From contig NZ_CP035503.1 of the NCBI RefSeq assembly GCF_006970865.1, positions 3,795,001-3,859,000 of the forward strand: a stretch of DNA of 64,000 nt, written 5' to 3'. Shown piece after piece: positions 28,438 through 38,866 of the stretch. Made by a program: the position numbers and the translations under genes. Source of the DNA: Rhodoferax sediminis (GTDB lineage Bacteria; Pseudomonadota; Gammaproteobacteria; Burkholderiales; Burkholderiaceae_C). Position 1 is the stretch's first letter. The number at the start of each line of letters is the position of its first letter. A model generated the notes under the pieces. The model did not search any database, was not told the origin of the DNA, and saw only the letters and a list, made by a program, of their open reading frames with translations.

Positions 28438-29914
28438 GGCCTTCTTCCTGATTTTGTTGTTGCGCGTAAGCGGTGATGGCCTGCACCACGCGCTCCATCT
28501 TCATGAAGCGCGAGCCCTTGACCAGCACGCTGGCGCGGCGCGGCAGATCGGCCAGCACTGCAGCATTCAGCGCCGCGATATCGTCGAAATGCCGGCCGGC
28601 GCCGAAACTCGCGCCCGCCTGGGCCGACTGCGCGCCGAGCGTGAACAGCGCCTCCACGCCCAACGCCCTGGCATGGGCACCGACCTCGGCGTGGAACTGC
28701 GGACCCTGGTCGCCCACCTCGCCCATGTCGCCGAGCACCAGCAGGCGCGGCCCCGGTAGTTCGGCCAGCACCTCGATGGCGGCGCGCACCGAATCGGGGT
28801 TGGCGTTGTAGGTATCGTCCACCACGGTGATGGCGCGGCCCGCCAGCGTGAGGCCCAGCGCGCGCGAGCGGCCCTTGACCGGCTCGAAGCTGCCCAGGCC
28901 CCGCACGATCGCGGCCAACGGCACACCGGCGGCCAGCGTGCAGGCCACGGCAGCCAGCGAGTTGCGCACGTTGTGGCGGCCGGCGATATGGAGCTCGTAA
29001 GCCAGCGGTCCGGCGGGCGTTTGCACGCTCACCAGCCAATGCCCCTGCGTCCACTCAGTAACGGCCAAACTGACATCGGCGCCAGCAGCGGTGCCGAAAC
29101 TCAGGCAGGCACGCGTGCCCGCCAGCGCCGTCCAGATCGGGGTGTAGGCGTCGTCCGCCGGAAACACAGCCACGCCGCTGGCCGCCAGCGACTCGATCAC
29201 CGCGCCGTTTTCATACGCCACGGCCTGCACCGTGGCCATGAACTCCTGGTGCTCGCGCTGCGCGTTGTTGACCAGCGCCACGGTGGGCCGGGCGATGTCG
29301 GCCAGGGTGGCAATTTCGCCCGGGTGGTTCATGCCCAGCTCGATCACCGCGACCTCGTGCGCGGCGCGCAGGCGCAAGAGCGTGAGCGGCACGCCGATGT
29401 CGTTGTTGAGGTTGCCCTGGGTGGCGAACGCGGCATCAAGCTTCCAGGCGCGCAGGATCGCGGCGATCATCTGCGTCACCGTGGTCTTGCCGTTGCTGCC
29501 CGTGACCGCGATCAGCGGCAGCTTGAACTGCGCGCGCCAGCCGGCCGCGAGCGCGCCAAGGGCGCGCTTGCTGTCGGCCACTTCGATGCCGGCCAGACCC
29601 GCCTCGGCCAGACCGCGCTGCGCGATGGCGGCCGCCGCGCCGCGAGCCCTGGCGTCTGCCAGAAAATCATTGGCATCGAAATGCTCACCCTTGAGCGCGA
29701 CGAACAGGTCGCCGGCCTGCAGCGTGCGCGTGTCGCTGTGCACGCGCTGCACCGGCGTCGCGCCGTCGCCCACGAGCCGGCCGTCGGGAATCCAGGCCAG
29801 CGCCTGCTGCAAGCTCATCATGGGGGAAGACGTGGCCCCCACGCTTGCCGCTTCGCGTGCTGCGCTGCCCCCCAAGGGGGCCTTCGCGCTTTCGGGCGGC
29901 CGGGCGGCGCTCAT
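28427..29914 (-). CDS. murF: UDP-N-acetylmuramoyl-tripeptide--D-alanyl-D-alanine ligase
   Basis: MurF adds D-Ala-D-Ala to the UDP-MurNAc-tripeptide. The core has the P-loop [31 protein letters not shown] and [15 protein letters not shown]. The ATG at 29914 overlaps the murE stop (ATGA), but the 31 residues that follow it come almost wholly from a copy of the GC-rich repeat. The family-like sequence begins only at [14 protein letters not shown] (ATG 29821 or 29818). Either the repeat adds an N-terminal tail, or translation starts again at the inner ATG. Nothing else in the gene looks damaged. Confidence 0.95.
   Translation of the reverse strand: MSAARPPESAKAPLGGSAAREAASVGATSSPMMSLQQALAWIPDGRLVGDGATPVQRVHSDTRTLQAGDLFVALKGEHFDANDFLADARARGAAAAIAQRGLAEAGLAGIEVADSKRALGALAAGWRAQFKLPLIAVTGSNGKTTVTQMIAAILRAWKLDAAFATQGNLNNDIGVPLTLLRLRAAHEVAVIELGMNHPGEIATLADIARPTVALVNNAQREHQEFMATVQAVAYENGAVIESLAASGVAVFPADDAYTPIWTALAGTRACLSFGTAAGADVSLAVTEWTQGHWLVSVQTPAGPLAYELHIAGRHNVRNSLAAVACTLAAGVPLAAIVRGLGSFEPVKGRSRALGLTLAGRAITVVDDTYNANPDSVRAAIEVLAELPGPRLLVLGDMGEVGDQGPQFHAEVGAHARALGVEALFTLGAQSAQAGASFGAGRHFDDIAALNAAVLADLPRRASVLVKGSRFMKMERVVQAITAYAQQQNQEEGHAA
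29834..29905 (+). repeat. GC-rich palindromic element at the murE-murF junction
   Basis: Plus strand: GGCCCCCACGCTTGCCGC, TTCGCGTGCTGCGCTGCC, CCCCAAGGGGGCC, GGGCGGCCGGGCGG. It lies just after the murF ATG that overlaps the murE stop, and is in frame. Confidence 0.8.
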
Positions 29915-31416
29915 ATGCTCACCTTCCTGCGTTGCAGCGCCTGGCGGGCGTGGGTCTTGTCGGAGAACGCATGCCGCACGCCCGCGACCTCCTGGTACTC
30001 TTCGTGCCCCTTGCCGGCGATCAGCACCACGTCCCGTGCGCCGGCCTGCGCCACGGTCTCGGCGATCGCCAGGGCCCGGTCGGGCTGCACATGCGCCGCA
30101 TCCTGCCGGCTCAGGCCGCGCAGAATCTGGCCAATGATGGCATCGGGGTTTTCGCTGCGCGGGTTATCGCTGGTCACCACCACGTGGTTGGCATTTTTTT
30201 CGGCGATGGCCGCCATCAGCGGACGCTTGCCGGCGTCGCGGTCGCCGCCACAGCCGAACACACACCAGAGTCGCCCGCCACGTTGCTGCGCCAGCGGCCG
30301 CAGGGCCAGCAGGGCCTTGTCGAGCGCATCGGGCGTGTGGGCGTAGTCGATCGCCACCAGCGGCTGCTCCGGCCCGGCGACGCAGTCCATGCGTCCCGGC
30401 ACCGGCAGCAGGTTCTGGCACGCTTGCACGGCATCTTGCAACGCCACGCCCATGGCGCGCAGGGCACCGATGACGCACAGCAGGTTGGAGACGTTGTACT
30501 GGCCGATTAACGGCGTGGCGAGCTCGTGACGCTCTTCGCCCTCCACCACCGAAAAGCACAGGCCCTGCAAGGGACCTTGCGTTGCATAGCCGATGCGGCG
30601 GGCTTGCAGCCGCGCCGGCGTGTCCACGGCACAGGACACAGTCCACACGTCGATCTCGCGGCCCGCCAGCGACGCGGCCAGTGCGGCGCCGTGGGCATCA
30701 TCTACATTGATCACGGCGGCCTGCAGGCCGGGCCAGCGAAACAGCCCGGCCTTGGCCTGCCAATAAGCCTGCATGGAGCCGTGGTAGTCCAGGTGGTCCT
30801 GTGTCAGATTGCTGAAGAGGGCGACCCGGATGCGGGTGCCGTCCAGGCGCCGTTCCGCCAACCCGATGGATGAGGCTTCGATGGCGCAGGCGCGCAAGCC
30901 TTCGTCCACGAAGCGGTGGAAGTGCTTTTGCAGCAGCACCGGGTCCGGCGTGGTCAGTCCGTTGAATTCCACCTGCGGCGGCCGGCCAATGCCCAAAGTG
31001 CCTATTAGCCCGCATGGGATAGGCGCAGGCTGCTTCACATTTGATAGCGCCTGCGCCAACCACCAGGCGATCGAGGTCTTGCCGTTGGTACCCGTGACCG
31101 CGAGCACGTCGAGCTGCTTCGTCGGCGCCTCGAAGTACGCCGCCGCAATCGGCCCGGTCGCGGCCTTGAGGCCGGCATAGCTCGCGATCGCGTCGCCTTC
31201 GAAGCCAAAGGCCTCGACGCCCGCCTGTTCGACCAGACAGGCGCCAGCGCCCTGTGCCAATGCCGCCGCAACGTAGCGGCGGCCGTCCGTGGCCGCACCG
31301 GGCCAGGCGATGAAGCCGTCGCCCGCTCCCACGGACCGGCTGTCGGCCTGCAGCGTGCCATGCACGCGGGCGTGCAGCCAGCGCGAGGCTTCAACGGGAG
31401 TGGACAGGGTTTTCAT
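29911..31416 (-). CDS. murE: UDP-N-acetylmuramoyl-L-alanyl-D-glutamate--2,6-diaminopimelate ligase
   Basis: MurE adds meso-diaminopimelate to UDP-MurNAc-L-Ala-D-Glu. The 501-residue protein has the P-loop AVTGTNGKTSIAWWLAQ, NLTQDHLDYHGSM and the motif SDNPRSENPD, whose DNPR part is the mark of the mDAP-specific enzyme. This fits the Gram-negative setting and the dapF gene at 43 kb. A TAGC-type element encodes residues just after the P-loop (around ALSNVKQPAPIPCGLIGTLG). The stop overlaps the murF ATG. Confidence 0.97.
   Translation of the reverse strand: MKTLSTPVEASRWLHARVHGTLQADSRSVGAGDGFIAWPGAATDGRRYVAAALAQGAGACLVEQAGVEAFGFEGDAIASYAGLKAATGPIAAAYFEAPTKQLDVLAVTGTNGKTSIAWWLAQALSNVKQPAPIPCGLIGTLGIGRPPQVEFNGLTTPDPVLLQKHFHRFVDEGLRACAIEASSIGLAERRLDGTRIRVALFSNLTQDHLDYHGSMQAYWQAKAGLFRWPGLQAAVINVDDAHGAALAASLAGREIDVWTVSCAVDTPARLQARRIGYATQGPLQGLCFSVVEGEERHELATPLIGQYNVSNLLCVIGALRAMGVALQDAVQACQNLLPVPGRMDCVAGPEQPLVAIDYAHTPDALDKALLALRPLAQQRGGRLWCVFGCGGDRDAGKRPLMAAIAEKNANHVVVTSDNPRSENPDAIIGQILRGLSRQDAAHVQPDRALAIAETVAQAGARDVVLIAGKGHEEYQEVAGVRHAFSDKTHARQALQRRKVSI
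30994..31048 (-). repeat. TAGC-type dispersed element inside murE
   Basis: On the minus strand: GCTATCAAATGTGAAGC, AGCCTGCGCC, GCGGGCTAATAGGCAC. In frame, shortly after the ATP-binding loop. Confidence 0.75.
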
Positions 31417-31419
31417 GCT

Positions 31420-33165
31420 TCAGAAGCTCTCTTTGACGCTGTTCGCCATGATTTCGGGCTTGACCGCCAGATCGGGAGGCACATTCATGATGCGCAGCGT
31501 CTGCTGCACCACCTGGCTGAACACCGGCGCGGCCACCAGACCGCCAAAGTACTGGCCGCCACTGGGCTCGTCGATCATCACGGCCACGATGATGCGGGGT
31601 TTGTCGATGGGCGACATGCCGGTATACCAGGCGCGGTATTTGTTGCTGGCATAGCCTTTGCCGACCTGCTTGTGCGCAGTGCCGGTCTTGCCGCCCACCG
31701 AATACCCCATGGTCTGCGCCAGCGGCGCGGTGCCCCCGGGGCCGGCAGCCATGTGCAGCATCTTGCGCACCTCGCCCACCACCTTGGGCGTGAACACCGG
31801 CACACCGACCGCCGGTGTGTCGCTTTTCAGCAGGGTCACCGGGATGATGCCGCCATCGTGCGCAAACGCCGTGTACGCGTGCGCAATCTGGAGCAGGGAG
31901 GCCGACAGGCCGTAGCCATACGACATCGTGGCCTGCTCGATCGGCCGCCATGTTTTCCAGGGCCGCAGACGGCCCGTGACGGCGCCGGGAAAGGTGACCT
32001 GGGGCTTCTGGCCAAAACCGACGGCGGTGAATGCGTTCCACATCTCCTGCGCGCTCATGCGCTGCGATATTTTGGTAGCGCCCACGTTGCTGGACTTCTG
32101 GATCACCCCTTCCACCGTGAGCACGCCGAAGTTGCTGTCGTCGTGGATGGTTGCCCCCGCCACGGTGATGCGGCCGGGCGAGGTATCGATCACCGTCTGC
32201 GGCGTGATGCGCCCGAGCTCCAGCGCCGTCGCCACGGTGATGGGCTTCATCGTCGAGCCGGGTTCGAACACATCGGTCATGGCCCGGTTGCGCAACTGCT
32301 CGCCGGTCAGGTTCTGCCGGTTGTTGGGGTCAAAGCTCGGGTAATTGGCCATCGCCAGCAGCTCGCCCGTGATGGCGTCGAGCACCACGACGCTGCCCGC
32401 CTTGGCCTTGTTGGCGACCACTGCATCGCGCAGCTTCTGGTAGGCGAAAAACTGCACCTTGCTGTCGATGCTGAGTTGAATGTCCTTGCCTTCGATCGGC
32501 GCCACCTGCTCGCCGACGTCTTCCACCACGCGCCCGAGCCGGTCCTTGATCACGCGGCGCGAACCGGCCTTGCCCGCCAGATCCTTGTTGAACTCGAGCT
32601 CGATCCCCTCCTGGCCCTTATCCTCGACGTTGGTGAAACCCACCACATGCGCCGCGGACTCCCCTTCGGGGTACTGGCGCTTGTATTCCTTGCGCTGGTA
32701 AATGCCCTTCAGACCGAGGGCTGCGATGGCTTTGGCGATGGGCTCATCGACCTGGCGCTTGATCCAGACGAAGGTCTTGTCCTCGTCCTTGAGCTTCTTG
32801 TCGAAGTCTTTCTGCGACATGCCAAGCAAACTGGCGACCTGCCGGAGCTTGGCTTGCACCGCCGGATCATCGCGCTCGATGTCTTCGGGAATGGCCCAGA
32901 TGCTGGGCGCCGGCACGCTGGAGGCCAGGATCTGGCCGTTGCGGTCCAGAATGCGGCCGCGGTAGGCGGGCAGCGCCAGGGTGCGCGCGAAACGCACCTC
33001 ACCCTGCTTCTGGAAAAAGTCGTTGTCGATCACCTGCACGTAGGCCGCGCGCGCGGCGAGCACGACAAACCCCATGGCGATGGCCGCCACAATGAACTTG
33101 CTGCGCCAGACGGGGGTCTTGCTCGCGAGCAGCGGGCTGGATGTATAGAGAACGCTTTTGCTCAC
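31420..33165 (-). CDS. ftsI: Peptidoglycan D,D-transpeptidase FtsI (PBP3)
   Basis: FtsI cross-links septal peptidoglycan together with FtsW. The 581-residue protein has a short cytoplasmic N-terminus, one transmembrane helix (about 24-43), a dimerisation domain starting near YRGRILDRNGQILA, and the transpeptidase domain. The domain has catalytic Ser in FEPGSTMKPIT, the SSN motif in QKSSNVGA, and KTGT in GGKTGTAHK. It starts at GTG 33165, overlapping the ftsL stop (GTGA). Confidence 0.96.
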   Translation of the reverse strand: MSKSVLYTSSPLLASKTPVWRSKFIVAAIAMGFVVLAARAAYVQVIDNDFFQKQGEVRFARTLALPAYRGRILDRNGQILASSVPAPSIWAIPEDIERDDPAVQAKLRQVASLLGMSQKDFDKKLKDEDKTFVWIKRQVDEPIAKAIAALGLKGIYQRKEYKRQYPEGESAAHVVGFTNVEDKGQEGIELEFNKDLAGKAGSRRVIKDRLGRVVEDVGEQVAPIEGKDIQLSIDSKVQFFAYQKLRDAVVANKAKAGSVVVLDAITGELLAMANYPSFDPNNRQNLTGEQLRNRAMTDVFEPGSTMKPITVATALELGRITPQTVIDTSPGRITVAGATIHDDSNFGVLTVEGVIQKSSNVGATKISQRMSAQEMWNAFTAVGFGQKPQVTFPGAVTGRLRPWKTWRPIEQATMSYGYGLSASLLQIAHAYTAFAHDGGIIPVTLLKSDTPAVGVPVFTPKVVGEVRKMLHMAAGPGGTAPLAQTMGYSVGGKTGTAHKQVGKGYASNKYRAWYTGMSPIDKPRIIVAVMIDEPSGGQYFGGLVAAPVFSQVVQQTLRIMNVPPDLAVKPEIMANSVKESF

Positions 33166-33515
33166 GGCGCGCCCCTTTGCATGGGCGCGCTGCCCCCCGA
33201 GGGGGCTGAACTTGCTCGGGTCGGCCCTTCGCTGCGCTGGCTGGCGGCCGCGGCGTTGTAGGTCACGTATTGCGTGATGGCTGGCGAGGCCGGGCGCATT
33301 TGCAGCTTGGCCCTGGCCAGTTGCTCCACCCGCCCCGGCGTGGCCTGGGTGCGTTTTTCCACCTGCAGCCGGTCATTGTCCTGCGCCAGTTTCTGCGCCT
33401 CGGAGTTGGCCTTGTCGAGCGCCGTGAACAGCCGGCGCGACTCGTACTGGGTATTCACGAGGTACAGCGCACTGGCCAGCACGGCGAGCAGCAACACCAG
33501 GTTCAAGCGCGTCAT
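33162..33515 (-). CDS. ftsL: Cell division protein FtsL
   Basis: FtsL is a small bitopic protein that forms a coiled coil with FtsB. The 117-residue product has one transmembrane helix (about residues 4-20) and a leucine-zipper-like segment (about 25-60), with the typical tail [13 protein letters not shown]. The last 25-30 residues (from about [10 protein letters not shown] on) are encoded by a GC-rich repeat and do not resemble FtsL. The real FtsL core therefore ends near residue 90. ATG at 33515 overlaps the rsmH stop. Confidence 0.9.
   Translation of the reverse strand: MTRLNLVLLLAVLASALYLVNTQYESRRLFTALDKANSEAQKLAQDNDRLQVEKRTQATPGRVEQLARAKLQMRPASPAITQYVTYNAAAASQRSEGPTRASSAPSGGSAPMQRGAP
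33186..33246 (+). repeat. GC-rich palindromic element at the 3' end of ftsL
   Basis: Plus strand: GCGCGCTGCCCCCCGAG, GGGGGCTGAACTTGCTCGGG, TCGGCCCTTCGCTGCGCTGG. It ends near the ftsL stop/ftsI start overlap and encodes the C-terminal tail of FtsL. Confidence 0.8.
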
Positions 33516-34429
33516 GCCATCACCCCGGTTCTTTCGGCCACACGCATCACCGCGCTGCGCGTCCTGGGATTCGCCGCCACTTCGGCGGCGCCGGGTTTGA
33601 CGCGCCCCAGCGCCTTGAGCTTCATGGCCTGGGGCGGCGCAAAGGGAACCCGGCGATCGAACGTCTCACGCGCGTGCTTCGCGATGAATTGCTTGACGAT
33701 GCGGTCTTCCAGCGAATGGAAACTGATCACCACCAGTCGGCCTCCGGGTTGCAGTACATGAAGACTGGCCTCTAGCGCCTGTTGCAGCTCTTCAAGCTCG
33801 GCGTTGATGAAAATCCGAAAAGCCTGAAATGTGCGCGTTGCAGGGTTCTGGCCCGGCTCGCGGGTTTTGACCGCGCCAGCCACGAGTTCGGCCAACTCGG
33901 CGGTGGTTGAAACTGGGCCCCGTTCCTGTCGGCGAGCAACAATCGCCTTTGCAATGGCGCCAGCAAACCGTTCTTCACCGTAGTCACGTATTACCTCCGT
34001 GATCTGTTGAATGGGCGCGGTGGCCAGCCACTCGGCCACGCTCTCGCCGCGCGTGATGTCCATGCGCATGTCCAGCGGGGCATCGAACCTGAAACTGAAG
34101 CCGCGCACCGGATTGTCGATCTGGGGCGAACTGACCCCCAGGTCCAGCAGCACGCCGGCCACGCTGGCCGGCGGCAAGTCCGCAAGCCGGCGAAAGCTCT
34201 CGTGGCGAATCGAAAAGCGCGGATCGCTGATGGTCGCCGCCTCGGCCACCGCATCGAGGTCCTTGTCGAAGGCCACCAACCGTCCTTGCGGCGAGAGCCG
34301 GGACAGGATCAGGCGCGAGTGGCCGCCGCGCCCGAAAGTAGCATCGACGTAGCAGGCATCCGGGTTGCTGAGAAGAGCTTCGACTGCTTCGGTCAACAAG
34401 ACGGTGGTGTGTTTCCATGAGGTGTCCAC
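33512..34429 (-). CDS. rsmH: 16S rRNA (cytosine-1402 N4)-methyltransferase RsmH (MraW)
   Basis: RsmH methylates C1402 of 16S rRNA with S-adenosylmethionine. The 305-residue protein has [27 protein letters not shown] (SAM site), [39 protein letters not shown] and [15 protein letters not shown]. The start is GTG at 34429, nine bases after the mraZ stop with AAGG upstream. Confidence 0.96.
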   Translation of the reverse strand: MDTSWKHTTVLLTEAVEALLSNPDACYVDATFGRGGHSRLILSRLSPQGRLVAFDKDLDAVAEAATISDPRFSIRHESFRRLADLPPASVAGVLLDLGVSSPQIDNPVRGFSFRFDAPLDMRMDITRGESVAEWLATAPIQQITEVIRDYGEERFAGAIAKAIVARRQERGPVSTTAELAELVAGAVKTREPGQNPATRTFQAFRIFINAELEELQQALEASLHVLQPGGRLVVISFHSLEDRIVKQFIAKHARETFDRRVPFAPPQAMKLKALGRVKPGAAEVAANPRTRSAVMRVAERTGVMA

Positions 34430-34438
34430 CGCCGGCCT

Positions 34439-34867
34439 TCAGAAGGAGAAGTCCTTGAAGACGTCGGGCATGTCACCCTGCATCGCCTTCGCTTCCTGGG
34501 CGTCGTAGGTCGCCTTGTCCCAGAGCTCGAAATGATTGCCCATGCCCAGCAGCATGGTGTCCCGGGCAATGCCGGCCGCCTCGCGCAACTCGGGCGACAC
34601 CAGCACGCGGCCGGTGGCATCCATGTCGACATCCATCGCGTTGCCCAGAAAGATACGTTTCCACCACTGGGCCGACATGGGCAGCGCGGCAATACGCTCG
34701 CGAAACTTCTCCCATTCGGGCCGCGGGAAAACCATCAGGCAACCGTGCGGATGCTTGGTGATGGTGAGCTGGCCCGAGGCAATGGCGCTCAGCACGTCGC
34801 GGTGCCGCGTCGGCACCGACAGGCGCCCTTTGGCATCCAGACTGAGAGACGAAGCCCCTTGAAACAC
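34439..34867 (-). CDS. mraZ: Transcriptional regulator MraZ
   Basis: MraZ is the AbrB-fold DNA-binding protein that represses the dcw cluster in E. coli and relatives. The 142-residue protein starts [23 protein letters not shown] with a second copy of the motif near [17 protein letters not shown]. The start is GTG at 34867, judged from the conserved N-terminus. It is the first gene of the dcw cluster here, and four AGTG-type boxes with 10-bp spacing lie upstream, as expected for its own operator. Confidence 0.96.
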   Translation of the reverse strand: MFQGASSLSLDAKGRLSVPTRHRDVLSAIASGQLTITKHPHGCLMVFPRPEWEKFRERIAALPMSAQWWKRIFLGNAMDVDMDATGRVLVSPELREAAGIARDTMLLGMGNHFELWDKATYDAQEAKAMQGDMPDVFKDFSF

Positions 34868-34918
34868 GACAGCACACCCTCGCTAGGTTAATCAGCCCTT
34901 AAGTGAGCGCCACAAAGA

Positions 34919-34952
34919 CACTTTTCACCACTTAATTGCACTTTTTTGCACT
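34919..34952 (-). promoter_or_regulatory. MraZ-type operator boxes upstream of mraZ
   Basis: CACT occurs on the plus strand (AGTG on the minus strand) at 34919, 34929, 34939 and 34949, exactly ten bases apart, mostly preceded by A on the minus strand (AAAAGTGT, TTAAGTGG, AAAAGTGC). This matches the known arrangement of MraZ binding repeats. Autoregulation of the cluster is inferred. Confidence 0.75.
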
Positions 34953-34977
34953 GTAGCAGGAAAAAGGCCCGCCGCAA
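34950..34977 (-). promoter_or_regulatory. Predicted promoter of the dcw cluster
   Basis: Minus-strand TTGCGG (34972-34977) and TACAGT (34950-34955) are 16 bp apart. The -10 overlaps the most distal MraZ-type box, so bound MraZ would cover the start site. The rest of the 257-bp gap between hslU and mraZ holds an A/T-rich stretch with the palindrome ACAAAATTTTGT but no gene. Confidence 0.45.
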
Positions 34978-35124
34978 GAGGGGTTACAACAAAATTTTGT
35001 AATGAAATCAAAGACTTAGACACGATTTTGCAAGCAAGAAATGCCAAAAAATCATTCTAAATTAAGCACTTAGCGCCAGCTATGAAAGTAATGCTTGAAG
35101 GCAGACCCGTGCTGCCGGGCGTTC

Positions 35125-36474
35125 TCAGAGAATGTAGCGGGACAAATCCTCGTTGGCGCTGAGTTCCTTGAGCCGCGCATCGACATAGGCGGCGTCGATC
35201 GTGATGGTCTGCCCACCGAGCCGGGTTGCGTCAAAACTGACCTCGTCGAGCAACCGCTCCATCACCGTCGAGAGCCGCCGCGCACCGATGTTTTCCGTGC
35301 GTTCGTTGACTTCGAATGCGATATTCGCCAGCCGCGTGATGCCTTCGGGTAAAAACTCGATGCTGACGTTTTCCGTCGCCAACAGCGCCTGGTACTGCTT
35401 GACCAGCGAGGCGTGAGTCTGCGTCAGGATGGCTTCAAAATCCTGCACCGAGAGCGACTGCAGCTCCACGCGGATCGGAAAGCGCCCTTGCAGCTCGGGA
35501 ATCAGGTCGCTTGGCTTGCTCAGGTGGAATGCGCCGGAAGCTATGAACAGGATATGGTCGGTCTTGACCACCCCGTACTTGGTGGACACTGTCGTGCCTT
35601 CGACCAGCGGCAGCAGGTCGCGCTGCACCCCCTGGCGGGACACCTCGGCAACGCCAGCGTCGCTGCGCGAGGTTACCTTGTCGATCTCGTCGATGAACAC
35701 GATGCCGTTTTGCTCGGCCATGTGCAGGGCCTGCGACTTGATGTCGTCGTCGTTGACCAGCTTGGCGGCTTCTTCATCGACCAGCAGCTTCATCGCATCA
35801 ACGATCTTGAGCTTGCGGGTCTTGCGCTTGGGGCTGCCAAACTGGGTAAACAGGCCGCGTAGCTGCTCGGTCATCTCTTCGGTGCCGGCCGGCCCCATGA
35901 TCTCGAGTTGCGGCCTGGCATCGGCCAAGTCGATCTCGATTTCCTTGTCGTCGAGCTGGCCTTCGCGCAACTTCTTGCGAAACACCTGACGTGCCGTGCT
36001 GTCGGGCGCTGCCAGACTACCCTGCCCGGCGCCCGCATCAACGCTGGCCAGCGCCCGAGCCGGCGGAATCAGGATGTCGAGAATGCGGTCCTCCGCGGCG
36101 TCCTGCGCGCGCGTGCGAAATTTGCGCATCTCGGTCTCGCGCATCTGCTTGACCGCCACATCGGCCAGATCGCGAATGATGGAGTCCACGTCCTTGCCGA
36201 CATAACCCACCTCGGTGAACTTGGTGGCTTCGACCTTGATGAAGGGCGCGTCGGCCAGCCGCGCCAGGCGGCGCGCGATCTCGGTCTTGCCCACACCGGT
36301 CGGGCCAATCATCAGAATATTTTTCGGGGTGATCTCGCTGCGCAGCTTCTCGTCCACCTGCTGGCGCCGCCAGCGGTTGCGCAGCGCAATCGCCACGGCA
36401 CGCTTGGCCTGGTTTTGCCCAACGATGTGGTTGTCGAGTTCGGAGACGATCTCCTGCGGGGTCATGGAAGACAT
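35125..36474 (-). CDS. hslU: ATP-dependent protease ATPase subunit HslU
   Basis: HslU is the AAA+ unfoldase that feeds substrates to the HslV peptidase. The 449-residue protein has the Walker A motif [16 protein letters not shown], the Walker [10 protein letters not shown], and the C-terminal YIL-type tail LSRYIL that docks on HslV. Its I domain is Glu/Asp-rich, as usual. It starts a few bases after hslV. Confidence 0.97.
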   Translation of the reverse strand: MSSMTPQEIVSELDNHIVGQNQAKRAVAIALRNRWRRQQVDEKLRSEITPKNILMIGPTGVGKTEIARRLARLADAPFIKVEATKFTEVGYVGKDVDSIIRDLADVAVKQMRETEMRKFRTRAQDAAEDRILDILIPPARALASVDAGAGQGSLAAPDSTARQVFRKKLREGQLDDKEIEIDLADARPQLEIMGPAGTEEMTEQLRGLFTQFGSPKRKTRKLKIVDAMKLLVDEEAAKLVNDDDIKSQALHMAEQNGIVFIDEIDKVTSRSDAGVAEVSRQGVQRDLLPLVEGTTVSTKYGVVKTDHILFIASGAFHLSKPSDLIPELQGRFPIRVELQSLSVQDFEAILTQTHASLVKQYQALLATENVSIEFLPEGITRLANIAFEVNERTENIGARRLSTVMERLLDEVSFDATRLGGQTITIDAAYVDARLKELSANEDLSRYIL

Positions 36475-36478
36475 TTTT

Positions 36479-37027
<549 letters not shown>

Positions 37028-37098
37028 GGCGCTTAGTTGAGGCTAATCGATGCGAATGCAAGAATGCGCGCGATGCGCGCTGCGGTCTGGCGACAGGC

Positions 37099-38825
37099 TC
37101 AGTCCGCGCGGGGCATCACCCGGGCAACTTCGTTGATGCCGATGACGTTGAAAAAAGCCGCCACCAGCCGGTGCACATCGTTGAACTGGGCCTGGTGACC
37201 TCGCGTGTGCTGGGCGGAAGCCCAATTCAGCAAGGTGCCTGCGGCCGAAAAATCGACGCGGATCAACTTGTTGCAGGAGATCACCATGATATCGGCGCCC
37301 GACAGTTTGGCGTCCAGTTCATCGAGCACCGTCGTGGCGTCGCCCGTGATCTCCCCGGCCAGTGCCAGCGTGCGTGTGCGCAATGGAGCTGGCTGGGTCG
37401 CCGTCAGGCCCGAATCCCCCAACTCGCCCGGCAATGTGGATACAGGCGCGTCGTCCTGCGTCACCTCGCCAATGATCGCGTGGCCGGCCATATCGGCGCC
37501 GTCTGCGTCGAGCGGCTTGTAACTGCAGCGCGCCTGCTCCCAGGAGGGCGGGGAGACCTCGTAGGTCACGCAGTAGGTCAGCGCAACCATCTCGAATTCA
37601 TCGGGCTGGTTCGTCAGGCGCAGCATCTCCATGCGCAGGCGCCACAACTCCTGGGAAACGGACTTGTCGCCTTGGGGGGTGGCTTTCCGGAGCACTTCGT
37701 CAAGCTGATGCGCCCCGACGAATTGCAATTGCACCGGCTGCGCACTCCAGAACGCAAACAGCTGGCGCAGCGGCGCCACGGCCGCATCTTCCACGCTTGA
37801 GAGCCGGGTCCAATCCAGCCGCCAGGGGGGGGCGCGCCGGCAAGGGCCGCATTGAGCGCCGCCACGGTCTGCACCCCCACGCTGGCGGGGCTGGTCCAGT
37901 TCACGGCCCGCGCTGCCGGCTTGGCGGGCAGGACGGGTGTGGCCATATGCCCCACGCTGTCGGGCATCGAGAACCACACTGGCGCGGAACGCTCGAACTG
38001 CCGCGCGAAGTCGATGGCCGCCGACTCGAAGCGGCCTTGCTCCCCGATGGCCCGGTACAAGTCGAACAGGGTCATCCAGGTTTCTTCATGCTTGCCGCGC
38101 GTGCCCTGGGGGCCCAAAGCTTCCAGCAAACCCGCCTCGGCACCCGCATCGTCCCCGTTGGCAAAACGGATGGAGGCTTCCTCCAGTTCGGGATCGTGGG
38201 CAAACGCCTGCACCTCGACCGCCAGCGGGTCCGCGTTGCCAAATCCGTTCACCGGGTGGCCGCCTGCGCCGCCCGGCGCCATGACAAAGTCAGCGGCAAG
38301 GGGGGATGGCAAGGTCGGTTCCGGGTAGTGCGGCGTCGCCAGCGGCGCCGGATCCGTCACGGCATAGTGGGCGGCCCGGGCGGCCGGCGACAAGATGGGC
38401 GCCGCGCTGATGCCGCCAGTGCTGTCGGCGCCCGAGGCACTGCTGCCGTGCGAGGACGACGAGTTGCCGCTCTTGGTTTTCCACCACTGCATCGACATCT
38501 GCGCCTCGATCTCGTCGATCTTCTTCAGCGTCGAGGCACGATCATCCGGCTTGGAGGGAATGCTGCTCTGGAAAAACGAGGGGGGTGCGGCAAAATCATG
38601 ACCCACCAGGGATTCGCGGCGGCGAATTTTGCGCAGCATGTCGAACTCGCGCTTGCGCACAAAATCGTTGCGCCGCTTGCGCTCGATCATCTCCTTGAGC
38701 ACCTGCTTGCTGTAGGTGCTCTCGCGGTCCGTTTCCTGGTGGTCGAGATCAGCCCAGTTCGTCGTCGGATTGCGCACGAACTTCACCACCTTGGACAGCA
38801 AACCGCCGTTGTCGTCTTTGAGCAT
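37099..38825 (-). pseudogene. STAS-domain protein gene with a frameshift at a poly-C tract
   Basis: Two reading frames together make one protein. The first runs from ATG 38825 (MLKDDNGGLLSKVVKFVRN) through a basic N-terminus and a low-complexity region to about VAALNAALAGAP. The second continues PWRLDWTRLSSVEDAAVAPL to the TGA at 37099. The switch falls at a run of eight C on the coding strand (37825-37832). Adding one base gives an open frame of 576 codons. The C-terminal part (from about LRTRTLALAGEITG) looks like a STAS domain, as in anti-sigma factor antagonists, with IMVISCNKLIRVDFSAAGTLL. Whether the break is real, a sequencing error or phase variation is not decidable here. The gene lies between dksA and hslV. 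Confidence 0.75.
37825..37832 (-). repeat. Homopolymer tract of eight C (coding strand)
   Basis: Eight consecutive G on the plus strand. It coincides exactly with the point where the reading frame of the STAS gene is lost. Confidence 0.85.
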
Positions 38826-38866
38826 ATGGCTACTGGGGTGATGAATACAGTTGGCTGTGGGAAACG

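Noticed and set aside
31360..33261. A plus-strand open frame of 633 codons opposite ftsI
   Set aside because: The minus strand codes for FtsI with all three active-site motifs; the opposite frame has no recognisable feature.
33765..33830. Another TAGC-type copy inside rsmH
   Set aside because: Only scattered similarity (CTAGCGCCTG and an A-rich part); no hairpin head and the residues are the normal RsmH sequence.
34991..35002. A/T palindrome ACAAAATTTTGT in the hslU-mraZ gap as an operator
   Set aside because: Such short palindromes are frequent in A/T-rich intergenic DNA; there is no partner copy or other support.
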